From: Mesorhizobium sp.
GTDB lineage: Bacteria > Pseudomonadota > Alphaproteobacteria > Rhizobiales > Rhizobiaceae
Length of the DNA stretch: 64,000 nucleotides
Direction of reading: 5' to 3'
Assembly (NCBI RefSeq): GCF_024710845.1
Contig: NZ_JANJTZ010000010.1
Coordinates: 49,367 to 113,366, forward strand
Numbering within the stretch: the stretch's first letter is position 1; every line of letters begins with the position of its first letter. The notes under the pieces were generated by a model. It was not told where the DNA came from. It worked only from the letters and a program-made list of their open reading frames with translations, and ran no database searches. Position numbers and translations under genes: made by a program. Below are positions 44,916 through 56,119 of this stretch, in pieces.

Positions 44916-45998
44916 ATGCTGACCCTTCTCGTTGATTTCGCCGACCAGATTTCGGCGTTCAACGTTTTCCGCTACATCACCTTCCGCGTCGGAGGGGCCC
45001 TGATCACGTCGGCGCTGATCGTGTTCATGTTCGGGCCGGCGATCATCAATTCGCTGCGCATCCGGCAGGGCAAGGGCCAACCGATCCGCGCCGACGGACC
45101 GCAGACGCACTTCAAGAAGGCGGGCACGCCGACCATGGGCGGCCTGATGATCATGACCGGCATCATCGGCTCGACGCTGCTGTGGGCCAATCTCGGCAGC
45201 GTCTACGTCTGGGTCGTGCTGTTGGTGACGGTGTCCTTCGGGGCGATCGGCTTCTACGACGACTACATGAAGGTGACGAAACAGTCGCATCTCGGCGTCT
45301 CGGGCCGGGTGCGCCTCGCCATCGAGTTCACGGTGGCCGGGATCGCGGCTTACGTCATCATGCGGGCCGGAACGGCGCCGTTCTCCTCGTCGCTAACGTT
45401 CCCCTTCGTGAAAGGGTTCCTGGTCAATCTCGGCTGGTTCTTCATTCCCTTTGCCGCCGTCGTGATGGTCGGCGCGGGCAACGCCGTGAACCTGACCGAC
45501 GGTCTCGACGGCCTCGCCATCGTTCCGGTGATGATCGCGGCGGCCTCGTTCGGAGTGATCGCCTACCTTTCCGGCAACGCCGTTTTCGCGGACTACCTGC
45601 AGATCCACTTCACTCCCGGCACCGGCGAACTCGCGGTCGTGCTCGGCGCGGTGATCGGGGCCGGGCTCGGATTCCTCTGGTTCAACGCGCCGCCGGCGGC
45701 GATCTTCATGGGCGACACCGGGTCGCTGGCGCTCGGCGGCCTGATCGGCTCGATCGCGGTCGCCACCAAGCACGAGATCGTGCTCGCCATTATCGGCGGC
45801 CTGTTCGTTATGGAGGCGATGTCGGTCATCATCCAGGTCGGCTACTTCAAGATGACCGGCCGGCGCGTCTTCCTGATGGCGCCGATCCACCATCATTTCG
45901 AAAAGCTCGGCTGGACCGAAAGCCAGATCGTGATCCGCTTCTGGATCATCGCCGTGATCCTGGCCCTCATCGGCCTGTCTACGCTGAAGCTGCGCTGA
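44916..45998 (+). CDS. mraY: Phospho-MurNAc-pentapeptide transferase MraY
   Basis: 360 residues with about ten transmembrane helices. [12 protein letters not shown], the DDYMKV aspartates, [28 protein letters not shown] and [13 protein letters not shown] match the active site. Makes lipid I on undecaprenyl phosphate. Confidence 0.97.
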   Translation: MLTLLVDFADQISAFNVFRYITFRVGGALITSALIVFMFGPAIINSLRIRQGKGQPIRADGPQTHFKKAGTPTMGGLMIMTGIIGSTLLWANLGSVYVWVVLLVTVSFGAIGFYDDYMKVTKQSHLGVSGRVRLAIEFTVAGIAAYVIMRAGTAPFSSSLTFPFVKGFLVNLGWFFIPFAAVVMVGAGNAVNLTDGLDGLAIVPVMIAAASFGVIAYLSGNAVFADYLQIHFTPGTGELAVVLGAVIGAGLGFLWFNAPPAAIFMGDTGSLALGGLIGSIAVATKHEIVLAIIGGLFVMEAMSVIIQVGYFKMTGRRVFLMAPIHHHFEKLGWTESQIVIRFWIIAVILALIGLSTLKLR

Positions 45999-45999
45999 C

Positions 46000-47400
46000 A
46001 TGATCGCGGCCACCTCCCTCTCGGGCAAGAAGGTCGCGCTGTTCGGGCTCGGTGGCTCGGGCATCGCGACCGCGCGCGCGCTGATCGAGGGCGGGGCGGA
46101 CGTGACCGCATGGGACGACAATCCTGAGAGCGTCGCCAAGGCCGGCGCACAAGGTATTTCCACGCTTGATCTTCGGCAGGCCGACTGGTCGGGCTTTACC
46201 TCCTTCGTGTTGTCGCCGGGCGTGCCGCTGACGCATCCCAAGCCGCACTGGACGGTGGACCTCGCGCGCGGCGCCGGAGTGGAGGTGATCGGCGACATCG
46301 AGCTTTTCGCGCGCGAGCGCCGGCGCGCAGCGCCCGATGCGCCGTTCATCGCCATCACCGGCACCAACGGCAAGTCGACGACCACGGCGCTGACGGCACA
46401 CATGCTGGCGTCGGCCGGCCGCGACACCCAGATGGGCGGCAATATCGGCCGCGCCGTGATGACGCTCGATCCGCCCGTGTCGGACCGACACTACGTGGTC
46501 GAGTGCTCGTCCTACCAGATCGACCTCGCGCCCTCGGTCAATCCGACCGCCGGGGTGCTGCTCAATCTCACGCCGGACCATCTCGACCGGCACGGCACGA
46601 TGCAGCACTACGCGTCGATCAAGGAGCGGCTGGTCGCGGGCAGCGAGACGGCGATCATCGGCGTCGACGACATCCATTGCGCCCAGGTCGCGGACAGGCT
46701 GGAACGGGCCGGACACGACGTGGTGCGCATTTCCAAGCGGCTCGCCGTCACGGACGGCTATTTCGCCGATGGTTTCGCGCTTTTGAAGGCGGAAGGCGGG
46801 CGCATCACCCAGGTCGCGACCCTGGAGGACATCGGCTCGCTGCGGGGCCAGCACAATGCGCAGAACGCGCTCGCCGCGGTCGCCGCCTGCCTTCGGGTGG
46901 GGCTCGACCTCAAGGACATCCAGCCGGGTCTCGACAGTTTTCCGGGCCTCGCGCACCGCATGGAACAGATCGGACGCAAGGGCAACGTGCTCTTCGTCAA
47001 CGATTCCAAGGCGACCAATGCCGATGCGGCGGCGCCTGCGCTGTCGAGCTTTCCGCGCATCTACTGGATCGCCGGCGGTCTGCCCAAGGAAGGCGGGATC
47101 GAGCCGCTGAGGTCGTTCTTTCCGCGCATCGCCCGCGCCTATCTGATCGGCGAGGCCGCTCCCGGGTTCTCCGCCACGCTTGGCGAGGCGGTGCCCTACG
47201 AGATCTCGGACACGCTCGCGGCTGCCGTGGAACATGCGGCGGCGGATGCCGCAAAAGACGAAGCCGGCGACGTGGTCGTGCTTTTGTCGCCAGCCTGCGC
47301 GAGCTTCGACCAGTTCAAGAATTTCGAGGTCAGGGGGGACGCGTTCCGCGCCGCCGTGCTGGCACTCGACGGCATAGAGCCCATCGGAGGGACACGCTGA
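46000..47400 (+). CDS. murD: UDP-MurNAc-L-Ala:D-Glu ligase MurD
   Basis: 466 residues. N-terminal Rossmann region [17 protein letters not shown]-loop [26 protein letters not shown] and [11 protein letters not shown] are present. Adds D-glutamate in the cytosol. Starts 1 bp after the mraY stop and overlaps ftsW by 1 bp (TGATG). Confidence 0.96.
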   Translation: MIAATSLSGKKVALFGLGGSGIATARALIEGGADVTAWDDNPESVAKAGAQGISTLDLRQADWSGFTSFVLSPGVPLTHPKPHWTVDLARGAGVEVIGDIELFARERRRAAPDAPFIAITGTNGKSTTTALTAHMLASAGRDTQMGGNIGRAVMTLDPPVSDRHYVVECSSYQIDLAPSVNPTAGVLLNLTPDHLDRHGTMQHYASIKERLVAGSETAIIGVDDIHCAQVADRLERAGHDVVRISKRLAVTDGYFADGFALLKAEGGRITQVATLEDIGSLRGQHNAQNALAAVAACLRVGLDLKDIQPGLDSFPGLAHRMEQIGRKGNVLFVNDSKATNADAAAPALSSFPRIYWIAGGLPKEGGIEPLRSFFPRIARAYLIGEAAPGFSATLGEAVPYEISDTLAAAVEHAAADAAKDEAGDVVVLLSPACASFDQFKNFEVRGDAFRAAVLALDGIEPIGGTR

Positions 47401-48554
47401 TGACCAGCCGCACCGATCGCGGACTTGTTTCCAACTGGTGGTGGACAGTGGACCGCTGGTTCCTTGCCAGCTTCCTATCGCTGATGGTGCTTGGCATCGT
47501 GCTCTCCTTCGCCGCGAGCCCCGCGGTGGCCGAGCGCATCGGGCTCGAGGAATACCACTTCGTCACGCGCCAGATCATCTTCATGTTGCCGGCGCTGGCG
47601 GTGATGCTGGGGGTATCCTTCCTCGAGCCAAGGCAGATCCGGCGGCTGGCGATCCTGCTGCTGGTCGGATCGATCGTGCTGATGGTGCTGGCGCTGTTCA
47701 TCGGCGTCGAGATCAAGGGCTCGCGGCGCTGGGTGTCGCTCGCCGGCATCTCGCTGCAACCGTCCGAATTCCTGAAGCCGGCGTTCGTCGTCATCTGCGC
47801 CTGGCTGTTTGCCGAGCATGCGCGCCAACCCGACATTCCGGGCAACCTGTTTGCAATGATCCTGCTCGGCCTCGTCGTCACGCTGCTCGTCGCCCAGCCG
47901 GACCTCGGCCAGACGATGCTGGTCGTCGGCACCTGGGGCGTCATGTTCTTCATGGCCGGCATGGCCTGGTTCTGGATCATCCTGCTCGGCGCGCTCGGCC
48001 TCGGCGGGGCCTTCGCCGCCTACACCGTATTCCCGCACGTCGCCGACCGCATCGACAAGTTTCTCACCGGCGAGGGAGACACGTTCCAGACCGACATGGC
48101 GCGCGAGGCGATGATCAACGGCGGCTGGTTCGGTCGCGGCCCGGGCGAGGGCGACGTGAAAAACGTGCTGCCCGACAGCCACACCGATTTCATCTTTTCG
48201 GTCGCCGCGGAAGAGTTCGGGCTGGCGCTGTGCTTCCTGCTCGTCGGGCTGTTCGCTTTTATCGTGCTCAGGGGCCTGAAGATCGCGCTGCGCGAATATG
48301 ACGACTTCACTCGGTTCGCCGTCGCCGGCCTTGTCATCCAGTTCGGGCTTCAGTCGATCATCAACATGAGCGTGAACCTGCATCTGATGCCGGCGAAGGG
48401 CATGACGCTGCCCTTCATCTCCTATGGCGGTTCCTCGCTCGTTGCCATGGCACTGTCGATGGGCATGGTGCTGGCACTCACCCGCAAGCGGCCGGAAACC
48501 CGCCGTTCGGGCTTCGGCGCGTTCGGCGACACGCGCGTTCTTCCGGCCGAGTAG
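47400..48554 (+). CDS. ftsW: Septal peptidoglycan glycosyltransferase FtsW
   Basis: 384 residues, ten predicted transmembrane helices, SEDS family. GVEIKGSRRWVSL, LQPSEFLKPAFV, LVAQPDLGQTML, the catalytic-aspartate loop LPDSHTDFIFSVAAEEFG and LPFISYGGSSL are all present. Polymerises glycan with FtsI. Confidence 0.96.
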   Translation: MTSRTDRGLVSNWWWTVDRWFLASFLSLMVLGIVLSFAASPAVAERIGLEEYHFVTRQIIFMLPALAVMLGVSFLEPRQIRRLAILLLVGSIVLMVLALFIGVEIKGSRRWVSLAGISLQPSEFLKPAFVVICAWLFAEHARQPDIPGNLFAMILLGLVVTLLVAQPDLGQTMLVVGTWGVMFFMAGMAWFWIILLGALGLGGAFAAYTVFPHVADRIDKFLTGEGDTFQTDMAREAMINGGWFGRGPGEGDVKNVLPDSHTDFIFSVAAEEFGLALCFLLVGLFAFIVLRGLKIALREYDDFTRFAVAGLVIQFGLQSIINMSVNLHLMPAKGMTLPFISYGGSSLVAMALSMGMVLALTRKRPETRRSGFGAFGDTRVLPAE

Positions 48555-48557
48555 CCG

Positions 48558-49682
48558 ATGGCGAAGGGCGTCATTCTGCTCTGCGCCGGCGGTACCGGCG
48601 GGCATCTGTTCCCGGCCGAGGCGCTGGCGCACGAACTGACTGCGCGCGGCTGGGAGGTGCACCTGGCGACCGACGACAGGGCCGAGCGCTTTGCCGGGAT
48701 GTTTCCGTCGTCGGCGATCCATCCAATCCGCTCGGCGACGATCGGCGGCAAGAACCCGATCGCGCTGGCGCGCACCTTCTGGCGGATCTGGGGCGGCGTC
48801 AGACAGGCGTCCGCTGTGATCGGACAGATCAAGCCGAAGGCCGTCGTCGGCTTTGGCGGCTATCCGACGCTGCCGCCGCTTTACGCGGCGACGCGGCGCG
48901 GCGTGCCGACGCTGATCCACGAACAGAACGCGGTGATGGGCCGGGCCAACAAGGCGCTGGCGGCACGGGTCTCGGCCGTAGCGGGCGGGTTCCTGTCGCC
49001 GTCCGGCCCCCACGAAGGCAAGATCGTCGTGACGGGGAACCCTGTACGACCGGCGGTGATCGAGGCGTCCAGCGTTGACTATACGCCGTCGGGGGCGGGC
49101 GAGCCGTTCAACCTGCTCGTCTTCGGCGGCAGCCAGGGTGCACAATATTTCTCCGAGGCCATTCCGCCTGCGATCGGCCTGTTGCCGCCGGAGCTGCGTC
49201 AGCGGCTGCGGCTCGTCCAGCAGGCGCGCCAGGAGGACGAGGCGGCCGCCCGCGCGGCGTATGACAGACTGGGCGTCGCGGCCGAACTCTCGCCGTTCTT
49301 CACCAATATGGCCGCGCGCATGGCGAAGGCCCATCTCATCATCTCGCGCTCCGGCGCCTCCACGGTGGCGGAGGTGGCGGCGATTGGAAGGCCGGCAATG
49401 CTGGTTCCGTATCCCTATGCGCTCGACCACGACCAGGCGGCGAATGCGGCGGCACTGGCGGCGGCCGGCGGTGCGCAAGTCTGCCCACAGGCGACGCTGA
49501 CGCCGCATGTCATAGCAGCGAAGCTCGCGGAATTCATGACCAAGCCCGAGCTCTGTTCAACCATGGCCGCCGCCTCCCGCTCCGTCGGCAAGCCGGAAGC
49601 CACGATGTTGCTCGCGGACCTGACAGAGGCTATTGCCTCTGGAAAGACCGTTCAGGCTTTCAAGGGAGGCGCTCGCGCATGA
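48558..49682 (+). CDS. murG: UDP-GlcNAc:lipid I GlcNAc transferase MurG
   Basis: 374 residues, GT-B fold: [54 protein letters not shown] and [17 protein letters not shown]. Makes lipid II at the inner membrane face. Overlaps murC by 4 bp. Confidence 0.96.
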   Translation: MAKGVILLCAGGTGGHLFPAEALAHELTARGWEVHLATDDRAERFAGMFPSSAIHPIRSATIGGKNPIALARTFWRIWGGVRQASAVIGQIKPKAVVGFGGYPTLPPLYAATRRGVPTLIHEQNAVMGRANKALAARVSAVAGGFLSPSGPHEGKIVVTGNPVRPAVIEASSVDYTPSGAGEPFNLLVFGGSQGAQYFSEAIPPAIGLLPPELRQRLRLVQQARQEDEAAARAAYDRLGVAAELSPFFTNMAARMAKAHLIISRSGASTVAEVAAIGRPAMLVPYPYALDHDQAANAAALAAAGGAQVCPQATLTPHVIAAKLAEFMTKPELCSTMAAASRSVGKPEATMLLADLTEAIASGKTVQAFKGGARA

Positions 49683-51097
49683 AGATGCCGCAGACAATCG
49701 GCCTGGTGCATTTCATCGGCATCGGCGGCATCGGCATGAGCGGCATCGCCGAAGTGCTGCACAATCTCGGCTATCAGGTCCAGGGCTCGGACCAGGCCGA
49801 CAGCGCCAACGTGCAGCGCCTGCGCGACAAGGGCATCGCCTGCGTCGTCGGCCACAAGGCGGAGAACCTCGGCAAGGCCGAGGTCGTCGTCGTGTCGACC
49901 GCGATCAAGAAATCCAACCCCGAACTCATTGCCGCTCGCGAAAGGCTGCTGCCCATCGTGCGGCGCGCGGAGATGCTGGCCGAGCTGATGCGCTTCCGCC
50001 AGGCGATCGCCATCGGCGGAACGCATGGCAAGACCACGACAACCTCGATGGTGGCGACCTTGCTGGAGGCGGGCGGGCTCGATCCGACGGTCGTCAATGG
50101 TGGCATCATCAACGCCTACGGCACCAATGCGCGCATGGGCGAGGGCGATTGGATGGTCGTCGAGGCGGACGAGAGCGACGGAACGTTTCTGAAGCTGCCG
50201 GCCGATATCGCCGTCGTCACCAATATCGACCCCGAACACCTCGACCATTACGGCACGTTCGACAAGGTCAAGGAGGCGTTCCGCCTGTTCGTCGAGAACG
50301 TGCCGTTCTACGGCTTCGGCGTGATGTGCATCGACCATCCGGAAGTGCAGGCGCTCGTCTCCCGCATCGAAGACAGGCGCGTCGTCACTTATGGCGAGAA
50401 CCCGCAGGCCGACGTGCGCTTCAACAATCACCGGATGGACGGCGCGGCATCGCTGTTCGACGTAACCATCCGCAACCGCAAGACCGGCGAGATCGTCTCG
50501 ATCGACGGGCTGCGCCTGCCGATGCCCGGCCGCCACAACGTCTCCAACGCCACAGCTGCGATCGCGGTCGCGCATGAACTCGGCATTTCGGAACGCGCCA
50601 TCAAGGCCGGTATCAGCGCCTTCGGCGGCGTCAAGCGGCGCTTCACGCATACCGGCTCGTGGCACGGGGTCGAGATCTTCGACGACTACGGCCACCATCC
50701 CGTCGAGATCCGCGCCGTGCTCAAGGCCGCCCGGGATTCGACCAAGGGCCGGGTCATCGCCATCGCCCAGCCGCATCGATACACGCGTCTGCACGACCTG
50801 TTCGACGAGTTCGCCTCCTGCTTCAACTATGCCGATACGGTGCTGCTGGCGCCGGTCTATCCGGCCGGCGAGGATCCGATCGAGGGCGTAAGCTCCGACG
50901 CGCTGACGGCCCGCATCCGCTCCGGTGGCCATCGCGACGCGCGCTTCATCGAGGGGCCTGCGGCGATCGCGCCGATCGTGCGCGAGATCGCCAGAGAAGG
51001 CGACTATGTCGTGTTCCTGGGGGCCGGCAACATCACCCAGTGGGCCTATGCGCTGCCGAAGGAACTGGCGGCGGGTGGCGATGGGGCATCCGGATGA
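49679..51097 (+). CDS. murC: UDP-MurNAc:L-alanine ligase MurC
   Basis: 472 residues. [18 protein letters not shown]-loop [33 protein letters not shown] and [10 protein letters not shown] are diagnostic. First amino-acid ligase of the Mur series. Overlaps murG and murB by ATGA. Confidence 0.96.
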   Translation: MKMPQTIGLVHFIGIGGIGMSGIAEVLHNLGYQVQGSDQADSANVQRLRDKGIACVVGHKAENLGKAEVVVVSTAIKKSNPELIAARERLLPIVRRAEMLAELMRFRQAIAIGGTHGKTTTTSMVATLLEAGGLDPTVVNGGIINAYGTNARMGEGDWMVVEADESDGTFLKLPADIAVVTNIDPEHLDHYGTFDKVKEAFRLFVENVPFYGFGVMCIDHPEVQALVSRIEDRRVVTYGENPQADVRFNNHRMDGAASLFDVTIRNRKTGEIVSIDGLRLPMPGRHNVSNATAAIAVAHELGISERAIKAGISAFGGVKRRFTHTGSWHGVEIFDDYGHHPVEIRAVLKAARDSTKGRVIAIAQPHRYTRLHDLFDEFASCFNYADTVLLAPVYPAGEDPIEGVSSDALTARIRSGGHRDARFIEGPAAIAPIVREIAREGDYVVFLGAGNITQWAYALPKELAAGGDGASG

Positions 51098-52056
51098 GCG
51101 GCGCGGATCTCCTCAAGCGCCTTGAAGGGCGGCTCGACGGGCTGCGTGGCCGGATCACGCCGGACGCCGAGATGGACAAGATCACCTGGTTTCGGGCCGG
51201 CGGCCTGGCCCAGGCGCTGTTCCAACCTGCCGACGAGGATGATCTCGCCACTTTCCTCAAGGCTGTGCCGGCCGACATTCCGATCATGGTCGTCGGCGTC
51301 GGCTCCAACCTGCTCGTGCGCGACGGGGGCATCCCCGGCTTCGTGGTGCGGCTGTCGGCAAAGGGTTTTGGCGAGGCGGAAGTGGTTTCGCCGACGCGCA
51401 TCCGGGCGGGGGCGGCGTGCCCCGACAAGCGGATCGCCGCGCTCGCGCTCGAGGCGGGCATAGGCGGCTTCCATTTCTATCACGGCATTCCCGGCGCGAT
51501 CGGCGGGGCGCTGCGGATGAATGCAGGCGCCAACGGCGTCGAGACGCGCGAGCGGGTTGTCGAGGTCAGGGCGCTCGACCGCAAGGGCGACCTGCATGTG
51601 CTGACCAACGAGCAGATGGGCTATGCCTACCGGCACTCGTCCGCGCCGAAAGACCTGATCTTCACCTCGGCGGTCTTCGAAGGCGCGCCGGAGGACCGTG
51701 ACGCCATCAAGGCGGCGATGGACGCGGTGCAGCATCATCGCGAAACCGTGCAGCCGATCCGCGAGAAGACGGGCGGCTCGACCTTCAAGAACCCGCCCGG
51801 CACTTCGGCCTGGAAGGAGATCGACAAGGCCGGCTGCCGCGGCCTGATCATCGGCGGCGCGCAGATGTCGCCGATGCACTGCAACTTCATGATCAATACC
51901 GGAACCGCGACCGGCTACGACCTCGAATATCTGGGAGAGACCGTCCGCGCCAAGGTGCTCGAGAATTCCGGAATCCGGCTGGAATGGGAGATCAAGCGAC
52001 TCGGAAACTTCAAGAAAGGCAAGGAAGTGGACGAGTTTCTGGGTCAGTTACTGTAA
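51094..52056 (+). CDS. murB: UDP-N-acetylenolpyruvoylglucosamine reductase MurB
   Basis: 320 residues, FAD enzyme: [52 protein letters not shown] and GGSTFKNP with the catalytic serine, ending near [13 protein letters not shown]. Type II MurB lacking the extra loop of the E. coli form. Overlaps murC by 4 bp. Confidence 0.95.
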   Translation: MSGADLLKRLEGRLDGLRGRITPDAEMDKITWFRAGGLAQALFQPADEDDLATFLKAVPADIPIMVVGVGSNLLVRDGGIPGFVVRLSAKGFGEAEVVSPTRIRAGAACPDKRIAALALEAGIGGFHFYHGIPGAIGGALRMNAGANGVETRERVVEVRALDRKGDLHVLTNEQMGYAYRHSSAPKDLIFTSAVFEGAPEDRDAIKAAMDAVQHHRETVQPIREKTGGSTFKNPPGTSAWKEIDKAGCRGLIIGGAQMSPMHCNFMINTGTATGYDLEYLGETVRAKVLENSGIRLEWEIKRLGNFKKGKEVDEFLGQLL

Positions 52057-52094
52057 CTGCCGGAAACGACCGGGCACGACGCGGAGGACCTGCG

Positions 52095-52664
52095 ATGTAC
52101 CGCCCCGCCCGTCGACCGCACCCGATCGAGTTCAGCCTCGCGGAGGCGCTCGTCCTGGATTGCTGGCTGCAGCGCGAGATCGTCACTCGAGCGGGCATCA
52201 ACCTCGCAACCGCCTTGGCACACCGAGGCGAGCGTGTTTCGCTGGAATCCCTTGCGGCGGTATTGACCGAACATCAGGAGATCGCCGAGGCCCGTGCATG
52301 CCTAGGCTGGGCGCGCTCACTTCTCGATCCGGCGGACACCGAAATCCCTATCCACGCACGGGGAAGCGAAATGGAGAACGCCGCTCCTCCCCGCAACACG
52401 CCGCGACCTGGAACGGAAGACTTCACGGTCACGGTCGTCATGCCTGCCGCGGACACGCTGGTCATGTTCGAATTCCTCTGCCGGGAGATTGAAGAGGCAC
52501 ACGGTTCCAACCTCCTCGATGCCTTCGTCAACCCGGCCGAATTCTGGGCGTTGAACAATCTGCAGTGCGAACTCGAGACCGGCGATTTCTACTCCGCGGT
52601 CGATGACTACGACCGCCAGCTGGAGGCAGCGCGCACGTTGCTCATCGCATCGAAATCGACGTGA
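52095..52664 (+). CDS. Unrecognised gene inside the dcw cluster, with internal duplication
   Basis: 189 residues, soluble, no signal peptide. Two halves look alike. The first (about 12-78) reads EALVLDCWLQREIVTRAGINLATALAHRGE...L; the second (about 116-186) reads DTLVMFEFLCREIEEAHGSNLLDAF...E...L, sharing LV--L-REI--G-NL-A. A linker of about 35 residues rich in Pro, Arg and Thr joins them. GGAGG lies 7 bp before the ATG, so it is translated on its own, unlike its overlapping neighbours. Position between murB and ddlB suggests a wall or division role but nothing in the sequence proves it. Confidence 0.65.
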   Translation: MYRPARRPHPIEFSLAEALVLDCWLQREIVTRAGINLATALAHRGERVSLESLAAVLTEHQEIAEARACLGWARSLLDPADTEIPIHARGSEMENAAPPRNTPRPGTEDFTVTVVMPAADTLVMFEFLCREIEEAHGSNLLDAFVNPAEFWALNNLQCELETGDFYSAVDDYDRQLEAARTLLIASKST

Positions 52665-52672
52665 TTTCCATG

Positions 52673-52707
52673 GCTTGCCCGGCTGAATTCGCCAGCCCGA
52701 CGCAAGC
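52673..52707 (+). other. Stem-loop after the unrecognised dcw gene
   Basis: GCTTGC (52673-52678) pairs with GCAAGC (52702-52707) and GGCTG (52681-52685) with CAGCC (52693-52697), around a 7-nt loop. No T-run follows, so it is at best a weak terminator or mRNA-stability element. Confidence 0.4.
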
Positions 52708-52741
52708 TTCGCGATGCCTCCCGCAATCTTGGCTTGCCAGC

Positions 52742-52854
52742 GAATCCCAGTTCTGATTCCTTGGGTTAAAGCGTTTCCTGATTTGAGTCGTTCGACGCGT
52801 AGCCGCGTTTTCCGTCTGGCGGGGGAATCCACCGGAAGACTCGGACTCTGAATC
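52742..52854. promoter_or_regulatory. Cluster of seven GANTC (CcrM) sites upstream of ddlB-ftsQAZ
   Basis: GANTC occurs at 52742, 52755, 52785, 52825, 52838, 52844 and 52850. From local base composition about 0.4 would be expected in 113 bp. In alphaproteobacteria CcrM methylates GANTC and GcrA reads it at promoters of division genes. The gap has no coding gene and precedes ddlB-ftsQ-ftsA-ftsZ. No clear -35/-10 pair was recognised. Confidence 0.6.
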
Positions 52855-52890
52855 CTAGAGACGTCATCGCCAACCCGACCGGAGAGGGGC

Positions 52891-53817
52891 ATGACAGGCA
52901 AACACGTCGCTGTTCTGATGGGCGGATTTTCGTCCGAGCGGCCCGTGTCGCTGTCCTCCGGCAATGCCTGCGCGGATACTCTCGATAAGGTTGGCTACCG
53001 CGTCACGCGCGTGGATGTGGGGCGCGATGTCGCGCGCGTGCTGGCGGATCTGGTGCCCGACGTCGCGTTCAACGCGCTGCACGGTCCCTACGGCGAGGAC
53101 GGCACGATCCAGGGTATCCTCGAATACCTGCAGATCCCCTACACGCATTCAGGCGTGCTGGCCTCGGCCCTTGCGATGCACAAGGAGCAGGCGAAGCGCG
53201 TCGCGAAGTCGGTCGGCATACCGGTGGCGGAAGCCAAGGTGATGAACCGGCACGCCATCGGCGGCAAACATCCGATGAAGCCGCCCTATGTCGTCAAGCC
53301 GGTCTGCGAAGGGTCGAGCTTCGGGGTCGTGATCGTCAAGGAAGATCAGTCGCATCCGCCGCAGATCCTCGGATCCAGCGAGTGGCGCTACGGCGACACG
53401 GTCATGGTCGAACGCTACATCCACGGCCGCGAGCTGACTTGCGCGGTCATGGGCAACGTCGCGCTCGGCGTCTGCGAGATCATTCCGGTCGGCCACTCGT
53501 TCTACGACTATGACTCGAAATATGTGAAGGGCGGGTCGAAACACGAAATCCCTGCAAAAATTTCACCAAATATTTACCAAAAAATACAGACACTGACCCT
53601 CAAGGCTCATCAAGCAATCGGCTGCCGGGGCGTTTCCCGTTCTGACTTTCGCTACGACGACCGCCATTCCGAGAATGGCGAGCTCGTCTGGCTCGAAGTC
53701 AACACCCAGCCGGGCATGACGCCGACGTCGCTTGTGCCCGAAATCGCCCAGCATGCCGGGCACGATTTCGGCGAGCTTCTGAGTTGGATGGTGGAGGACG
53801 CGTCGTGTTCGCGTTGA
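52891..53817 (+). CDS. ddlB: D-alanine-D-alanine ligase
   Basis: 308 residues, ATP-grasp: [66 protein letters not shown] and [18 protein letters not shown]. Supplies D-Ala-D-Ala for MurF. GGAGAGG precedes the ATG. The stretch 53539-53592 uses A/T-ending, otherwise rare codons. Its 3' end overlaps ftsQ by 13 bp. Confidence 0.95.
   Translation: MTGKHVAVLMGGFSSERPVSLSSGNACADTLDKVGYRVTRVDVGRDVARVLADLVPDVAFNALHGPYGEDGTIQGILEYLQIPYTHSGVLASALAMHKEQAKRVAKSVGIPVAEAKVMNRHAIGGKHPMKPPYVVKPVCEGSSFGVVIVKEDQSHPPQILGSSEWRYGDTVMVERYIHGRELTCAVMGNVALGVCEIIPVGHSFYDYDSKYVKGGSKHEIPAKISPNIYQKIQTLTLKAHQAIGCRGVSRSDFRYDDRHSENGELVWLEVNTQPGMTPTSLVPEIAQHAGHDFGELLSWMVEDASCSR
53539..53592 (+). other. A/T-rich rare-codon patch within ddlB
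   Basis: In 18 codons ([18 protein letters not shown]) 14 end in A or T, including ATA and two CAA/TCA types that are avoided in the surrounding genes. It lies about 210-270 bp before ftsQ. It may hide an internal promoter for ftsQAZ or an mRNA element; no strong -35 was found. Confidence 0.45.
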
Positions 53818-54743
53818 AGTCGGCCCAGGTAGCGCGGAAGGACGTGGATGGATCCGCGGTCTCCCGCGCGGCTAACGTTTGGGACGGGCTCGTGCTGCCG
53901 CGCTGGCTGCGCAGGCCTGCGCGGGTGCTCGGACGCCTGGCTGGCGGCGAGATCACGGTGCCGCGCTATGCGGCCACGACCATGACGGCTGTCTTTCTCT
54001 CGGCAACCGGCGTCTATGGTGCGATCCTTGGGGGACATGGTCCGGCGATCGTCCAGGCGGTGACGGCGCGCAGCGGCTTTGCGGTCGAAGACGTGCGCAT
54101 GGCCGGGAATCGTGAGACGTCCGAGATCGACGTCCTCCAGGAGCTCGGGCTCGACGGCTGGACGTCGCTGATCGGTTTCGATGGCGATGCGGCGCGCGAG
54201 CGGATCGCAAAGATGCCGTGGGTCACCGGCGCTTCGGTCAGGAAGATCTACCCCAACGTCATTGAGGTCGAGATCACTGAGAAGAAGCCCCTGGCGATCT
54301 GGCAGCATGGCCAGCAGCTGTCGCTGATCGATGGGGCGGGTCGCATCATCGTGCCGTTCAATCATCAGCGCTATGCCACCTTGCCGGTCTTCATCGGCGC
54401 CGGGGCGAACGAGCGGGCGGGCGAGTTCATGTCCCGGGTTGCAAGGACGCCCCAGCTTTCCGCACGGGTAAAGGCCTACATCCGCGTAGCCGACCGCCGC
54501 TGGGACCTCAGGCTCGAGAACGGCATGACGATCCGGCTTCCGGAACATGGCGAGGACGCGGCGATTGCCGAGATCGCCCGCCTGGACCGCGAGCAGGGTA
54601 TCCTGTCGCGCGACGTCGCCGTTGTCGACATGCGGCTCGAGGATCGCGTCGTGGTGAAGCTCACGCCCGACGCGGCGACACGCCGCGAGGCGGCCCTGAC
54701 CGAGCAGGCCAAGAAATCCGGCAAGCCGGGGAAGAAGATATGA
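53805..54743 (+). CDS. ftsQ: Cell division protein FtsQ
   Basis: 312 residues. One transmembrane helix (about 50-75, [18 protein letters not shown]), POTRA domain ([27 protein letters not shown] split across residues 90-120, then [20 protein letters not shown]) and the FtsQ domain KKPLAIWQ. Links the divisome parts in the periplasm. GTG 53805 is chosen since GGAGG lies 8 bp before; this overlaps ddlB by 13 bp. Confidence 0.92.
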   Translation: MFALKSAQVARKDVDGSAVSRAANVWDGLVLPRWLRRPARVLGRLAGGEITVPRYAATTMTAVFLSATGVYGAILGGHGPAIVQAVTARSGFAVEDVRMAGNRETSEIDVLQELGLDGWTSLIGFDGDAARERIAKMPWVTGASVRKIYPNVIEVEITEKKPLAIWQHGQQLSLIDGAGRIIVPFNHQRYATLPVFIGAGANERAGEFMSRVARTPQLSARVKAYIRVADRRWDLRLENGMTIRLPEHGEDAAIAEIARLDREQGILSRDVAVVDMRLEDRVVVKLTPDAATRREAALTEQAKKSGKPGKKI

Positions 54744-56047
54744 GCTGGCTCGTCTCCAACAAATCCGCCGGTGCTCCCAAGTCGGGGATCATCACCGTTC
54801 TCGACGTCGGCTCGAGCAAGGTGTGCTGCATCATCGCGCGCCTCAAGCCGCGTGAAGAGAGCGCGCGGCTTCCCGGCCGGACGCACAAGATGCAGGTGAT
54901 CGGCATCGGCCATCAGAAGTCGCAGGGCGTCAAAGCCGGCGTGATCGTCGATCTCGACAAGGCCGAACAGGCGATCCGTCTGGCGGTCGACGCGGCCGAA
55001 CGGATGGCGGGTCTCACCGTGGAATCGCTCATCATCAATCTCTCGGCCGGACGGCTGAAGAGCGAGGCCTTCCAGGCTTCCATCAATCTCGGCGGCCACG
55101 AGGTCGACGCAAGCGACATCAAGCAGGTTCTGGCCGCCGGCTCGCGCCAGGCGCTGCGTGCCGAACGCGAAATCGTGCATTCGCTGGCAGTCGGCTTCTC
55201 GCTCGACGGCGAACGCGGCGTGCGCGATCCGCGCGGCATGGTGGGCGACATGCTCGGCGTCGACATGCACGTTCTGACCGGCGACGCCGCGCCGCAGCGC
55301 AATCTGGAACTGTGCATCAACCGCGCGCATCTGTCGGTGGAGCGCATGGTCGCCACGCCCTATGCGAGCGCGCTCGCAGCCCTCGTCGACGACGAGGCGG
55401 AGATGGGCGCTGCCTGCATCGACATGGGCGGCGGCACGACGACGCTTTCGGTCTTCTCCGAAGGCAAGTTCGTCTATGCCGACGCCATTCCGGTCGGTGG
55501 CGGCCACGTCACGCACGATCTGGCGCGCGGGCTTTCGACCCGGCTGGAGGATGCCGAGCGGCTGAAGGTGATGCACGGCTCGGCGCTGCAGACCGGCGCC
55601 GACGATCGCGACATCGTCAGCGTCCCGCCGATGGGCGGCGACGACAGCGATGTACCGCTGCAGGTGCCGCGCGCGGTGCTGACCCGCATCGTGCGGGCGC
55701 GGATCGACGAGACACTGGAACTTGTGCGCGACCGGCTCAACAAATCGGGCTTCGGCAACACGGTCGGCAAGCGCGTGGTGCTGACCGGCGGGGCGAGCCA
55801 GCTCTCCGGCCTGCCGGACGCGGCGCGGCGCATCCTCGGACGCAATGTGCGCATCGGCCGGCCGCTCGGAATTCACGGCCTGCCTGAAGCGGCGAAGGGA
55901 CCCGCCTTCTCGGCTGTGGTCGGCCTGATGATCTATCCGCAGGTCGCCGGCTTCGAAACGAGGCGCGTCGGCGGGATGCGTATGAAGAGTAACGGCACCG
56001 GGGGACGGCTCCATCGTGTCGGTCAGTGGATCAGGGACAGTTTCTAG
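54740..56047 (+). CDS. ftsA: Cell division ATPase FtsA
   Basis: 435 residues, actin-like: ITVLDVGSSKVCCII (phosphate 1), CIDMGGGTTTLSVF (phosphate 2) and VVLTGGASQLSGLPDAA (adenosine). The C-terminal basic amphipathic end (HRVGQWIRDSF) should bind membrane. Tethers FtsZ to the membrane. Overlaps ftsQ by 4 bp. Confidence 0.96.
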   Translation: MSWLVSNKSAGAPKSGIITVLDVGSSKVCCIIARLKPREESARLPGRTHKMQVIGIGHQKSQGVKAGVIVDLDKAEQAIRLAVDAAERMAGLTVESLIINLSAGRLKSEAFQASINLGGHEVDASDIKQVLAAGSRQALRAEREIVHSLAVGFSLDGERGVRDPRGMVGDMLGVDMHVLTGDAAPQRNLELCINRAHLSVERMVATPYASALAALVDDEAEMGAACIDMGGGTTTLSVFSEGKFVYADAIPVGGGHVTHDLARGLSTRLEDAERLKVMHGSALQTGADDRDIVSVPPMGGDDSDVPLQVPRAVLTRIVRARIDETLELVRDRLNKSGFGNTVGKRVVLTGGASQLSGLPDAARRILGRNVRIGRPLGIHGLPEAAKGPAFSAVVGLMIYPQVAGFETRRVGGMRMKSNGTGGRLHRVGQWIRDSF

Positions 56048-56119
56048 TTTGGGTGGGGCTGCGGCCCGTGAATTGGCAGCCGCGCGGCGAGGCGGCAGGA
56101 AAGGCAAAGGACGAGGACA

